From assembly GCA_012656075.1 (NCBI GenBank), contig JAAKBF010000086.1, positions 248,001 through 312,000 on the forward strand: 64,000 nt of DNA, in the 5' to 3' direction. The translations under genes were made by a program, and so were the position numbers. Source of the DNA: Phytophthora hibernalis (taxonomy: Eukaryota; Oomycota; Peronosporomycetes; Peronosporales; Peronosporaceae). Below, piece by piece: positions 53,400 to 64,000 of the stretch; position 1 is the stretch's first letter; the number at the start of each line of letters is the position of its first letter. The notes below the pieces were generated by a model. It worked only from the letters and a program-made list of their open reading frames with translations, had not been told where the DNA came from and searched no databases.

Positions 53400-54545
53400 A
53401 ACACTGAATGGTTCTACCGGCTGCGACTGCCATGACTTCTGGATCTACACAACCTTTTAGAGGATAATGCTCGGGTGGGCTTCGAGCGCTCAAGGTACCG
53501 GTTGCGCCACTGGCCGTCCACGATGGACTTCGCCATGCGGAAGCGAAGGCGCCGTTGGGCCAGCCAGTCAATTCGATACGGAGAGTCCGTGAAATCGGGC
53601 TAGGGGTACCCAAGTGATGTAGCCATCCTGTGAACTCGCGTTCGTTGGACCGGCGCGGGGCCCGTGTCGTCGTGGAGGACGATGATACATTCGTCGTAGT
53701 GCTGCACCGTCTTACCCGGCTCACGACTCTGTCGAAGGTGCTCGCGGTACTCCCGTACGGGCCAGTATCGCAACGCGAGCAGCTGCTCTTTGTTTTGAGG
53801 TGCCGCTGGCTTGGGATTGCGCTTCGAGGTTCACCGCTGCGCAGCAGCCATCCTCACATCGCGGGCGCGATCGTGAAGATACTGGCGGTTGTCGGGCTAA
53901 AGAAGCTCCTAGGGTACGTCATCACCGACACCGACGTTGAGGATAACTTGGGCTTCCCGCTTGGCGGCTTCCGCAGCAGCACGTGCGACAGCAGTAGCAC
54001 TGCGACGTGTTCCAGGACTCCCTGATGGAGACGCCGCTGCTGCTCTGTGAGTTTGGGTGAAGTGCTTGGGTCGTTGACCTCGCCCGGATCCAGATCCGAC
54101 TCGCTGTAGTCTACTTCGTTCGAGCATATTCCTCCGAGCGGCACTTCGCCTTATTGCTGCGCCCGGCTCGGATTTGCGATCGGTAACTGAGGCACCGTCG
54201 TTGGGTGCGTCGGTGTTTTGCTTCGCAGTCGCCGACCTCGGAGGCCTTATCGCCGTCGCCGTTAGCGGCTTCGTTGCCGTCCCTCGGGACTTTAGAAGCT
54301 TTACCATCGTCGCCAGCAGCTCTGTGAGCCTCACCGTCGGAGTCCGACTCGCCGTCGCCGTCGTTGTCGCCGCTGCCGCCTTCGTATGGGCCGGGCAGAG
54401 TGACTTCCGTACGCTTCCTGCTGGACCGGGATCTGGTCGCAGTAGGTGTTGCCTTATCGCCGTGCTTCTTGGAAGCTTTCGGAGGCCGAGGCGGCTTCTT
54501 CACGTGGCCTTCGCCGCCTTTCGGTGTGGTCGGCGGCGCGTAGCG
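53400..54545 (-). other. Antisense reading frames in the 3' part of Gypsy-2
   Basis: The minus strand carries long open stretches between the chromodomain and the right LTR. One (54,503-54,111) is basic then acidic, with KKPPRPPKASKKHGDK and GDNDGDGESDSDGE. Another (about 53,815-53,605) reads KEQLLALRYWPVREYREHLR and YDECIIVLHDDTGPAPVQR, which looks more like real protein than the overlapping plus-strand frames. They may be parts of one frameshifted antisense gene carried by the element. Product unknown. Confidence 0.4.
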
Positions 54546-54739
54546 CCTTGGAGTCGGTGCGCTTTGGCATCACAAGCGGTACTATTCTTGGTCAAGTGCC
54601 CGGTGGGTGGCGTGGGTTCTCGGCGGGTGTTGGCTCAGGCGCGGATTGCAGATTGAGGCGTTGCCTGTGCGGTTCGCTGCAATTCTTCCTGGGACAAGGT
54701 GCTTCCCGTTTGGGTGTGGGAGGGTGTAATGAGGCCACC

Positions 54740-55391
54740 TGACAGGGGGCGACTATTGATCTCTGTGGTGTGGTCCACACCATTGGTGTCCGCCACACGC
54801 GTGGTGTGTGGCACATCAAGGACTTAAGTCGTACTTCAGTCGTACTTAAGTAGTACATCAGTTGTACTAAAGCAGTACATCTAAATGGGTGGACCCCATT
54901 AGGACAGATCAGATTAGACAGGGATTCAGTATGCAGATAGTTAGCAGTAGTTAGAACTACAACAGTGTTCTTAACCCGTTCGTAATCCACTTGTGTATAC
55001 TATGGTACAATATTAAGTCATTTACTTGTAAAGCATTTTGCCGCGTTTCATCGCGGCGAAAGGGCGACGTCAAATCTTCCATTTGGATTTGATTGTGTAG
55101 CTTATGTTCCTATTGTCCCGTCGAAATCGTACTTAAATTGTAAAACGAAGAATTTTGCTGCATTTTACATGGGGTCACTCTCGTACTTAGCTGTCAACAA
55201 GCAAAACGCGGCATTTTGCCGCGTTTGACTACGAAAGGGTTGATATAAATCAGTTTAACTCTAACCCGGAAGTTCGCAAGTTAATTGGTACTCGGTACCA
55301 TATTGACAGGAAGACTAGGCCTTTGCAAGCTTACAGCAGGAACGCCATGCGTCTGTTGTGGGTAGCGCGTTAACGCTCCCTCTAAGGCTAA
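54740..55391 (+). repeat. Gypsy-2 3' LTR (interrupted by MITE)
   Basis: Begins TGACAGGGGGCGACT, preceded by a purine-rich GGGTGTGGGAGGGTG tract, and ends AAGGCTAA like the 5' LTR. It is longer because it holds a ~73-bp segment missing from the left copy plus the MITE at 54,975-55,239. Differences from the left LTR are numerous enough to suggest an old insertion. Confidence 0.8.
54975..55239. mobile_element. TTAA-flanked MITE, copy 2, inside the Gypsy-2 LTR
   Basis: 265 bp, closely matching 45,653-45,924 over its whole length. It sits between TTAA (54,971-54,974) and TTGA (55,240-55,243, a mutated TTAA). The empty site is visible in the left LTR as TGTTCTTAATAGAAATCAG at about 47,449-47,467, which proves the insertion and its TTAA target. 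Confidence 0.88.
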
Positions 55392-56811
55392 TCACACAAA
55401 CTCTCTGAATACATTTTACCTCTTATGCCGCGCCTCGCAATGTCAGACTTGCCGTGTGGGCAGCCGTTCTCACAAAAGAGACCGTTATCTACTGGGAGAG
55501 CCTTCAGGCCGAGAGAGATGGCGAATTACAGCCAACTTTGAAGCGAGAGCGTAAGCGCCCTAACATCGCAACTTATATTACCGAGGTTATCCGGGACTCT
55601 CTGAAAGAAATGTCGCCTGCGCAACAGCAACGAGTAACCCCAGGCATGACGAGTCACTCCATTCGACGAGGATGTGCTGCGTATGCTAACGCCTCAGCGA
55701 AGTTATCTATCCAGTGGATATCTACAGCTTGGCTGCATGAATCGCTCACTAAAGCATTTGCATACATAGGCACGACCACACGTGAGGATCAAAGTGTGGG
55801 GAAAGTTCTGGTGGTCTACCGGGCTCCTGACTTACCGGTTGCGACGCTGACCATTGATGACCTTCAGCTGCGACTGTCGGCTGTGGAGTATGGACAGCTG
55901 GTCACGTTGCGCACTGAGCTCTTTCACTACGTTATTGGGTACCCGTTTCAACGTGTCAATAGATGGGTGAACGCTACATTCGCAGCTCTTCTCATTCACG
56001 TGGACACAGTGTTAGAAGCTGCAAGAGTTTCAAGCACATATGCACACATTGATCGTTATCTTTATGAACTTGAGCGAGGAATAGCAGCCACCAACTCCCG
56101 TCTTGGAAGTAGTATTTCATCGTCAACATGCCGCGAACGGGGTGTCCACCAGGCGAGAAATTGGCGACCACGTTAATGTCAGTCAGGCCGTTTCAGGAAG
56201 TGAATCACTGCTGGTATCAACGTTGGAGAATATGTTGGGCCAGCTCTCAACTATAAATGACAGACTCGCTAGCGTAGAAGATGCAATCGCTGCCTCGCCG
56301 CGTCACCAAGCAACTAGAGCAGCTACGGTGCAAGAAGAGATATTCAATCGCGCCCGCAGTCTGCAAACTGCCATTCCCGCACCTGTAATAGCATCGTCGC
56401 TAGCTGGTTGTCTTCTTAACTGGTCCAGCAACAACATCTGGCAAACTGTCAAAGGAAAAAGAACAGAACAAAAGAGCTGACGCCAAAGCCGCTGTAAATA
56501 TTATGAAGGTACTGTACCAAGAGCCTTTCACGATTGTTGCGCTACCGGAACGATCTGAATCAGAGGATCACCGCATCTGAAGGCTCAATATGTGGACCTC
56601 GGCAGTTGCGATGGAGAAGTCGGCGAACGCTCGCTTGCAAACCTTCGATGAGAAGAAGCCGACGAGCAAGGCGTCATCTCTGCGGAAGCGTTGGCGAGAA
56701 CTGCGTGCAATACATCCGGAAGCTTTCGCATCGTCGCTGCAGTACAATGTAGAAATCATCGACACATGTATGCCTGTTTCACACCAGTGGACATCAAGAG
56801 ACCTCGCATAA
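55392..56811 (+). pseudogene. Crypton tyrosine recombinase, C-terminal part
   Basis: Continues the Crypton interrupted at 47,288. The catalytic region reads RERKRPNIATYITEVIRD, then GMTSHSIRRGCAAYANA, the H-x-x-R motif of tyrosine recombinases, and about 35 residues later LTKAFAYIGTTTREDQSV with the nucleophilic Tyr. A frame change at about 56,130 leads to a C-terminal domain (LSTINDRLASVEDAIAASPR, a short coiled-coil-like stretch) and, after a stop at 56,478, NVEIIDTCMPVSHQW at the end. It is a relic of one gene of about 650-700 residues. Confidence 0.8.
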
Positions 56812-57922
56812 CGCTTGCGCACCTGATAGCTGACGATCTTGCTTAGAGAAACGGTGGATTCCACAATATAGTGCGTTTTAGCACCATAAACATGGGTCAG
56901 AACCTCAAAACTGTGAATCGCACTCGAAAATGTTGTGAGTGCACCATAGATGTTGTGTCAGCACCATAAAGTCCGTCTTGGCACCATATACAAGAACGGG
57001 GAACGTTCTCGCCAGAACCAGTGCTGAGCCTGCGTCCCATCCGACGAAGTTAATCTGTTTTGATTGGATATAAATTATATTCAATCAGACCGCTGTGCAA
57101 CTTATACAGTTGGATGGCAACCAGGCCCCAGCGACGTACTCTGCTTCAAAACACACAGAAGCAATGCAAATTCCATCGCGTAATGACACGATCTACAACT
57201 TCCATGCGAGGGATATAGTCCTGCACTTGCAATTCGAACCAAACGAGCACATATCATTGTACAAATTTACTGTATTAGTGAAGTGCGTTTGGTCCATGCG
57301 AGGAACGTAGCCCTGAACCTTCAGTTCGTGTTCAATCGCCATAAGCACAAGCAAATAAACAGGAGGAAGCGTTCAGTTTAGCACTTCATGCGAGAATTCG
57401 GGGACGAATTCATTATTGAGCCTTTTACCGCGTCTAATAGCAGGTCACGATAAATAGTAACATTTACGAGGGAAAAGAGTGCTTCCTTTTATTTTACGGT
57501 TAGCGCCACTACCACTCATGGCGATCAATGCGCTTCCGGTAACCCCTTGCTTTTTCTTGTCCTAAGGTAGCATTGAGTGGTGCCTAACTGTAGTTAGTGA
57601 GGTCCGAGGTCCTTCATCGATGAAAGAAGGGTCCCTCGTCTTCGGTCACACATACCGTTTCTATGACAACTAACCCACCACTACACGTCTCCACTTTTGG
57701 TACTTACAGTATTTAGCACTCAATTCGTGCGCTCCACACCTAGAAGAGTTTGCGATGCCAGCGCCTAAACCAAGTGTTATTAATAATACTGCCACAAATT
57801 TAAATTCAGCTTCATTTCTTATTCCTAGTATACCCCATAACACTGAAATGTTAGTCACTGTACATATTAAATAACAGTTAGTTAGTGTGTAGTATTTGGC
57901 GCTGACATGAAAGTTGCCTTAA
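56812..57922. other. Intergenic, no gene recognised
   Basis: About 1.1 kb between Crypton and PB-3. Four GCACCATA octamers occur within 56,879-56,990; apart from that no structure stands out and no ORF is convincing. Confidence 0.55.
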
Positions 57923-60900
57923 CCCCCAAGCGCGAGACGTTGAATTAGACACGTTTCTGCAAAATGTTTATGCTGTATTATACACGTTAAGAACGTTTAG
58001 ACGTTTTATTTGTATTGAGTTATACTAACTTGAAGTCAATGAGGGCTAGGCATGCATCCCCCATCGCATCTTCGCATCCGAGCAAAGGTGTGCAGATCTT
58101 GATTTTTCGTATTTCAGGAATATCGGAAGCCACAGGTATTTGATGGGTGCAGGACTCATCATCATTAGGGATTGTAGGTTCTTTTGGACGCCACTCATTT
58201 CTCTCTCATTTCAGAATTCGCCGGCAAGCACGCAGATCTCACTAACGCAATACAGATGGCATTTCAAGCACGATGGAGACAGCTAAAGAAACTCGGGTGG
58301 TAGTCGAAGAGGCCCACTGGTCTCTCAAACGACCACACGTACTTCAAACCGGGCAAGACGAGGAAGAATGTGCGAAGCGACGACTACTTCGAGGGCACAG
58401 AAGCGCTCATGCGGTACTTGGACCGCCTAGACCTCGGTAAGTTTGGCCGCTTAGGCTGTTGCTAGTCAGTATCTAACGAGCTGTATATATGCATTCGCAG
58501 AGCAAATGGTGCACTAGAAAGCCAAGAGACGCGAGGCGTATTCACGGGAGGTATATGCGCTAAACCAAGCGGCCAGCGCAGACTCAACACCGCCGAGAGC
58601 TGCCAACGCATGCGGAGCATCACGAAGCAAAGGCACATGGATATCGGGTTCAGAAGCGAGTGCCGAAGAGGCAAAATCAAATGCAGGTGGCCAAGAAGGT
58701 ATTGGAGCCTTGAGATGTCATACACATGATACCAACTCTGACTGTATTGTGTATTGTACAGTTCGCCTGGAACCTGAGAAACGCAACCGATCCATCATCC
58801 CTGCTACATCTCTGATCCCCACTTACCCGCACGAAATGGACGACGAAGCTGCTGCGTCAAGCGCTTCCTCTCACATCTCAACCCCAACCGGAACCAGTCA
58901 TCCCGGTGCGTATGTATGATGTACAAGTGCTGCTGTCCATACACTAATCACCAGTTTTTTGTTTTCTGTACAGAAGATAAAGCGCCAACGCCTTCTTCGC
59001 GACGAAACCTCAACGTTGAGTTCGAAGTCGCTGACAACGCGGACAGTTCGTGCAGTGAATATGTGGTGTCGGCCAGCGAGGATACCGAGCATAATGATGC
59101 CATCCATGTAGATGCGGACCAAGAAACCAATGCTGATCTTCCAAATGTATTTGGTGAGGATACAGTGTATGTACACGATATCGATACACGTTACTGACTT
59201 GATTGTGTATTATACAATTTACAGATGACCCGAAAATGCTAATGTGAAATAAGAATCCAAACGACTACACTCGACATGATTCTGACGGTGAAAACGAGGG
59301 GGCTTCTGTCTACAGCGAGGATGATGATCTCGGGCCCTCAGAAGGTGCAGCCGAGGATGCTAGCACAGCTCCTGACTTGATGTTTGATCCAGAACTGCTT
59401 CAAGCAGTGGGCGGGGTGGCGGAGATTGCGCGAGGCAACGTGGGCAGTACTGTATTGAGTGATATACAGTTTGATGGGTGGACAGATCCGATCAATGTGA
59501 CCCCGTATCCGTACTTGCACGAACCGTACGATACACGACCTGATGAGTGGCTGATGGAAGACTATCCTGGAAACTATGATGGGGACTACGGACCTACTTC
59601 TGGCGCACTCTCTGCTGCTGAGACACCGGTTGGCGCATTTTCCGGCTCGCTCCTCCGCACATGTGGGAGGCAATTGCTGGGACAAGTGATGACTATTTCG
59701 AGGCAAACCTTGACGCAAGGGTGGCAGCCCAACACGCAAAGCAAAAGGCGAAAAACAAGGACTTCAAAGTGCAACCCCACGAGCAAATAAAGGCGTCACT
59801 CCAACGCACCCCTGAATTGTCCGACCGAGATTTTGTGTTTGCATTGGCTTGCTTATTGCAAGTACCGTCGCGCCGAAGAAAGAAAAGTTGGAGCACCACT
59901 GGAAGACTACTGATGAAGGGGCAATCCTCGGGGTTGCTTCAACGCCTTCATGAAGCGCGATCGATTTGCGCACATATCAAGGAATCTCTATTTCAGTGAC
60001 AACGAAGACCCACGCGAGCAGACTGATCGCGCTTGGAAGCTGCGTCCTGTCATCGAAACGCTGCAGGAGACATTCCAGGCCAACTATATTCCACGCCCAG
60101 TCATGGCATTTGATGAGGCGATGCTTCCATCCCGGTCAACGTTCAACCGTATAAGAGTCTACATGAAGGACAAGCCCCACAAGTAAGGAACTAAACTTTT
60201 AACATGCTATGCTGTTCAGAAACAGCGTATTGTATTCGGTAAGGATGAGCGTGCCTTTCGGTGCGCTCTGTTTTGTTGTTGTTCTAAAGTTGTGTTATCG
60301 TGTCTAATACCATTGTGTACGATGCAGCTTCGAAGTCTACTGTGGAAAGACCCATATGCAAGCAGACAGCACGGTCCCCGATGCGAAGTCTGGCCCGGCA
60401 GCTGTGGTGCGGAATCTTCAGCAAGTTTTCGGTGCCACTGGGCCTCCTGATTTCCGCCTTATTGTCAAGGACCAATTCTATACGTCGGTAGTTCTAGCGA
60501 TGCAGCTGATGACTATGAAGCTCTACTATCATGAGTAACAGACAAGGTCTGTGTGAGGCCATTCTACCGAAAAGGCTGAAAAATGGGCGACGATCGTCAA
60601 ACAAGTCACCAAGAACATCGAAAGGGAACTTTTCAGGTGGCGGATTCTTTACATGTTCCAGCAATGAAGGCGATTCGCTGGTACGACAACCAGGGCGTGG
60701 ACATTCTTGCGACTGGAGGTAGTGGACAGCAAGACTGGATTGTACGACATGACCAGGAAACCGCAAAGCAAGCTGAACTGATGGCACCAAGAGTGGTGAA
60801 GGATTACCAGACGTACATGGGGTGTGGACGTACGCGACCAGCTACGCTTGCAGAGGTAAGTCTTGATATCGTGTATGTACAACTTTAGATGAGTGAGCTA

Positions 60901-62012
60901 ATGTGTATGCTACCTTTATGAATTCAGATACTCTCTTCATTTGACTCGACGCTACAAGAAATACTACAAGTCGTTGTTTCTGGGGCTTATTGATCTCGTT
61001 ATCATCAATGCGTTTATCCTCTACAACTACCGACGCACAGTGGATGGCAAGATCAAGATGTCGTACGTGCAGTTTCTGAAGCGGCTCCATTTTGAGCTGA
61101 TTCAGCTCAAAGCCGAATATTGGGCCGAAATGCTGCGCAATCGTGGCATGCAGCCAACGCTAACTAAGCAACGCCAGGCGGCTATCAAACATGTACCCGT
61201 TCAGACGGACGAGTGGTGTAAAGGCAACTCGTAGGCGACTAGGAAGCGCCGGTAGCACGCTTGCAAAGTTTGCTCCGTTCTAAAGGGCGCCGACAAGCCC
61301 CGGGGACGACGACGTTCTACTGAGCTGAATGCAATGCAAGCTGAAGACCGCGTTTAAGAACGCTGATGCCGCGCGGGTATTCCTGTGCATCAAAATCAAG
61401 CATACGAGTCAGGGTGAGGCAGCGACGTGTTTTGATATCTGGCACAAACACTGGAAGAATGGTACCTTGATTCCGAAAGCCGCTGTCAAGGAGTGAGGCA
61501 ACATCCGCGCACGAAAGCCCCCGAGACGAGGAGTTGACACTGGTACTGGCGCGGAGGCTGCATCACAGGCGTCGAGTGAGTCTGAAAGTGAGGACGGGCA
61601 TGATCAGCACCCCACGCGTGCCCGCCAAGAGACGGAATAGCGCAGCCGTTTCTCCTACCGCTCTTTAGTTGACTTGTTTTGAGTATATGGCTATGTGGCT
61701 GATAGCCATATGGGTTCAATCTCTAAATTCCAACAATTGCATGGACCGTCATCTCTCTAATGGACCCTGTATTTGTATCGTCTTTGCACGAGTTGGACAC
61801 TATTTGGTCATAAAGGTGTATCGGACATACACGTTTGAAAGAGTCATACACGTTAGCGATGGTTTGGCTACAGAGGGTTAGGGTGTGACCTGTCTTTGGC
61901 CGATACACGTTTCCATTTATATAGTTCACTAAAGGGGCCGATCCCGATGATAAAAATTATCGTGTATATGATTTCGGCAAACGGTGGGGCCAAGTATGAT
62001 TCGCGCTGGGGG
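57923..62012 (+). mobile_element. PB-3: piggyBac-type DNA transposon, second family
   Basis: A 4,090-bp element between TTAA at 57,919-57,922 and 62,013-62,016. The left end CCCCCAAGCGCGA and the right end (reverse complement) CCCCCAGCGCGA match with one indel, giving 12-13-bp terminal repeats. The ends differ from PB-1/PB-2, so this is a separate family. A subterminal TGTATTATACA lies at 57,974-57,984. It carries a transposase gene on the plus strand. Confidence 0.8.
58218..61640 (+). pseudogene. PB-3 transposase (DDE_Tnp_1_7), with introns and lesions
   Basis: The N-terminal part resembles that of PB-1 (ARWRQLKKLGW and TYFKPGKTRKNVRSDDYFEG). GT-AG introns include 58,437-58,500, 58,699-58,759 and 59,155-59,224, with others before 60,329 and at about 60,855-60,927. 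An acidic region is followed by the core: MAFDEAMLPSRSTFNRIRVY (first catalytic Asp, about 60,110), FRLIVKDQFYTSVVL (second, about 60,465), and, after restoring a one-base loss near 60,820, a GVDVRDQLRLQ block (third, present here unlike PB-1). Then RRYKKYYKSLFLGLIDLVII and a Cys-poor, degraded C-terminal finger. Stops and frameshifts at about 58,300, 59,245, 59,640 and 59,940 make it inactive. Confidence 0.8.
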
Positions 62013-62445
62013 TTAAGAGTAATGGTGCGGATGTGTTTGCAAATACGTTCATGCACAGGTTTTCCATTAATGATACTATGTAGTGAATGCTAGCTAACAT
62101 GTTTAGTTTTGAGGTAGCAGTTAGTTAGTGTCCACTAAATCCAACTATCAGTGGAGTACACTAGTTATTCACGAGCAATCAGAGTTCTGCGCCACTCCTA
62201 GCCTGACAGACTTCACATTTCCACGAGGTAGCTAAAGGTCTAGTTTTTCCGATGAAGAGTGCACCATAAATAAGTATATTAAGGCAGTGTTCGCGCATAT
62301 CGTATTTATATCGAAAACATGTTTTTTGTTAGCAGCGTCTTGACATGATTTTTCAATGGACAAATAAAACGACGTTTGGCCGTTTGTGTGTTCGCGAAAG
62401 AAATATGTGGTTAGGTAAAAAAGCAGGTCACCTTGAAGAAACCCA
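62013..62445. other. Intergenic, no gene recognised
   Basis: 433 bp between PB-3 and the next fragment. No ORF or repeat that I can support. Confidence 0.55.
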
Positions 62446-62703
62446 ATGGATGGAACAGTGGAGCTCCTGCTGGTTCTCGTCGCTATTGCATGCGTATTTG
62501 TGCTGTACACATCGCACTACTCGCGCAAGATGGACCACGCTAAAGTTGTCCGACGGCTAGGACTGGCGACTACGTCTGGTGAGCGATTCTTTCAAGCAAT
62601 TCACTCTTCAGGAAATCGTTTTCTTTTACGAGATCACTTCCGGATGTATGCAGGCTCTTTCGATGCTCTGTTTGAACGCTGCCAACCATTTAGGGTGGGT
62701 TGA
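62446..62703 (+). pseudogene. Unidentified N-terminal fragment, possibly a Harbinger-type nuclease
   Basis: ATG at 62446 opens MDGTVELLLVLVAIACVFVL, a hydrophobic start that could be a signal anchor, followed by a basic stretch and RFLLRDHFRMYAGSFDALFE. The last block loosely resembles the 'F-x-x-x-FRMsxxxFxxL' region just before the catalytic core of PIF/Harbinger nucleases. The stop at 62,701-62,703 coincides with the start of Copia-3, which suggests the original reading frame was cut by that insertion. Weak call. Confidence 0.3.
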
Positions 62704-64000
62704 GTGATCTGCTCCGATCTAAAAGGGCCCATGACGCCCAGGGACCGGCTCAACAACCGCTACATGATCAACTTCGTGGACCACAAGGGCAACTATTGCA
62801 AAGTCTTCCTCGCACGCACTAATGATGCCGCAGCGAAACAATTCCAGCATTTTTTAGTGTTCTTTGAGAAGATGTTTAACTGCAAGATTCACGTTCAGCG
62901 TATGGACTCGGGAGGAGAGTACGAGAACGTGGATCTATTCTGCAAACGCACTGGGGTTGCGCGGCAAAGAAGCGAGGCCCGTAATCAAAGGCTGAAAGGA
63001 TGCACCGGGCGATTATGAATATGGCGCGCTGTATGATTTTTGCATGCGGACTCCCGCTAAGTTTTTGGGGAGACGCAGTGCAATATGCGGCCTACATGCT
63101 AAATCGGTCGCCGACAAACTCGAATCCGGGGCACGCCTCGCCCATAAAACTACTAACTAAACAAACGCCGTCTCTTGGAGAGATCGTCGTGTTTGGGTCA
63201 CCTTGCACGGTGTACCGTGACCCAAGGAACAAGAACTTCTCCCAAAGGGCGCAACAGGGAATGATTGTGGGCATTGGAGAAGAGACAAAGGGATATCGAG
63301 TGTATCTGCCTAAGGATAGGGTGGTCGTGACCACACAGCATGTCAGAAACATAGAAGCACTCGACAAGACCCAAAATGAACAAGTGCAACGACTGTACCT
63401 AAGCGAGAACGAAGACCGCGGTCAGGAAGATTCGCTAGCTGAGGGTGCTGGTATTGATGGAGGAACAACTGAGAATGCAGAAGCTAACCGCGATGGCACG
63501 AGCGCCGCGGGTGGAAGAAAACGAAGCAAAAAGTCCAAGCGAAAGAAAAAAGGGACGTGAGAGCGCCCGGTAACTCGCTCGGTCGGAAGCCAGGCTCAGG
63601 AGGACCGTACGCGAGGAGGAGACCTGGAGTGAATGTTGTGAATAGTGTCATTGATGTGGACCCGGGTAATTACCGTGAAGCTATGCGTAGCAGAAACAAG
63701 GACGGTTGGGTCAAAGCAATGACGGAAGAGCTGCGAGCTCTTGAGGAGAACGGCGTGTGGGAGGTAGTGCCCGCCCGAGGAGGGGGTGCACGCGCTGCAC
63801 GCGAAATGGGTCTTCAAGACCAAGCGAGACGCAGAAGGACTGATCGAACGGCTGAAGGCGAGACTCGTAGCGTGTGAAAACGAGCTAGAGTTCGGGGTGA
63901 ATTACAGTATCACATTCGCCGCTGTGATCGAGATGTCCAGCGTGAAATTGATTCTAGTGTTGACGAGGAAATGGTGAGCGCCTGCGAAGCACGGTGACGT
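62704..64000 (+). mobile_element. Copia-3 retrotransposon, 5'-truncated, runs off the window
   Basis: Starts within the integrase: DLKGPMTPRDRLNNRYMINF (first Asp), VQRMDSGGEYENVDLFCKR (second Asp, with Met-Asp-Ser for the usual Thr-Asp-Gly), a frameshift near 62,990 around the Glu block, then HRAIMNMARCMIFACGLPLS, FGSPCTVYRDPRN and VGIGEETKGYRVYLPKDRVV. A lysine-rich linker ends at 63,560 with a stop. The reverse transcriptase starts in other frames (ENGVWEVV, HAKWVFKTKRDAEG, RLKARLVACENEL) and continues past the window end. It belongs to the same family as Copia-2. Confidence 0.85.

Larger units (their letters stand above)
47599..54739 (+). mobile_element. Gypsy-2 internal region (Ty3/Gypsy, chromodomain class)
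   Basis: Order: gag, zinc knuckle, protease, reverse transcriptase, RNase H, integrase, chromodomain, then a 1.3-kb 3' segment with antisense reading frames. It is flanked by two recognisable LTRs, so the insertion is complete, although many stops and frameshifts show that it is inactive. It sits inside the Crypton gene. Confidence 0.88.

Noticed and set aside
54174..54656. 160-codon plus-strand ORF at the 3' end of Gypsy-2
   Set aside because: It lies opposite the acidic/basic antisense frame and its Val/Ala/Ser-rich translation looks like a shadow.
56879..56990. Four GCACCATA octamers as a possible CRISPR-like or regulatory array
   Set aside because: Spacing is irregular, the units are short and the genome is eukaryotic; not more than a weak local repeat.

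Overview
The window looks like a gene-poor, transposon-rich stretch of an oomycete genome, most likely Phytophthora or a close relative. This is inferred from content, because no database search was possible. The supporting signs are GC-rich coding sequence with introns of about 57-96 bp, an expanded amino-acid/auxin permease (AAAP) cluster, an MLO-like membrane protein, a decayed Crinkler (CRN) effector with an LFLAK-type motif, and Crypton, piggyBac, hAT, MULE, Copia and Gypsy elements of the kinds known from oomycetes.

Region 1 (1-18,000) is the host-gene part. It begins with two decayed MULE/ZSWIM-type transposase remnants. Five AAAP permease copies follow. Copies 1 and 2 (3,327-4,812 minus; 6,017-7,504 plus) form a near-perfect inverted repeat. 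Copy 2 is intact and copy 1 has a 2-bp deletion. Copy 3 (7,840-9,318 minus) is intact, copy 4 (11,452-12,924 plus) is a multiply frameshifted pseudogene, and copy 5 (16,502-17,961 minus) has one frameshift near its C terminus. Between copies 4 and 5 lies a divergent pair: an MLO-like 7-TM protein with an EF-hand-like tail, and the four-exon gene for origin recognition complex subunit 2 (ORC2). Their start codons are only 65 bp apart.

Region 2 (18,000-37,900) is almost all mobile DNA: a hAT transposase relic, a truncated Copia on plus meeting a second truncated Copia on minus, then a Ty3/Gypsy chromovirus-like element on minus. That Gypsy has one recognisable LTR, a primer binding site, two different RNase H domains and a chromodomain.

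Region 3 (37,900-46,600) holds a decayed CRN effector gene, then two abutting piggyBac-type elements that share one TTAA, then a 272-bp TTAA-flanked MITE.

Region 4 (46,600-56,800) is a nested stack: a Crypton tyrosine-recombinase gene is split by a second Gypsy, and the right LTR of that Gypsy is itself split by a second copy of the MITE.

Region 5 (56,800-64,000) has a third piggyBac with its own terminal repeats, a short unidentified fragment, and a truncated Copia running off the end.

The only genes that look functional are AAAP copies 2 and 3, the MLO-like gene and ORC2. I see no tRNA, rRNA, CRISPR or prokaryotic feature. The observations I rate highest are that piggyBac introns carry the same palindromic half-sites as the ends of their own element (two separate families), the shared-TTAA tandem piggyBacs, the Crypton/Gypsy/MITE nest, and the dual RNase H Gypsy.
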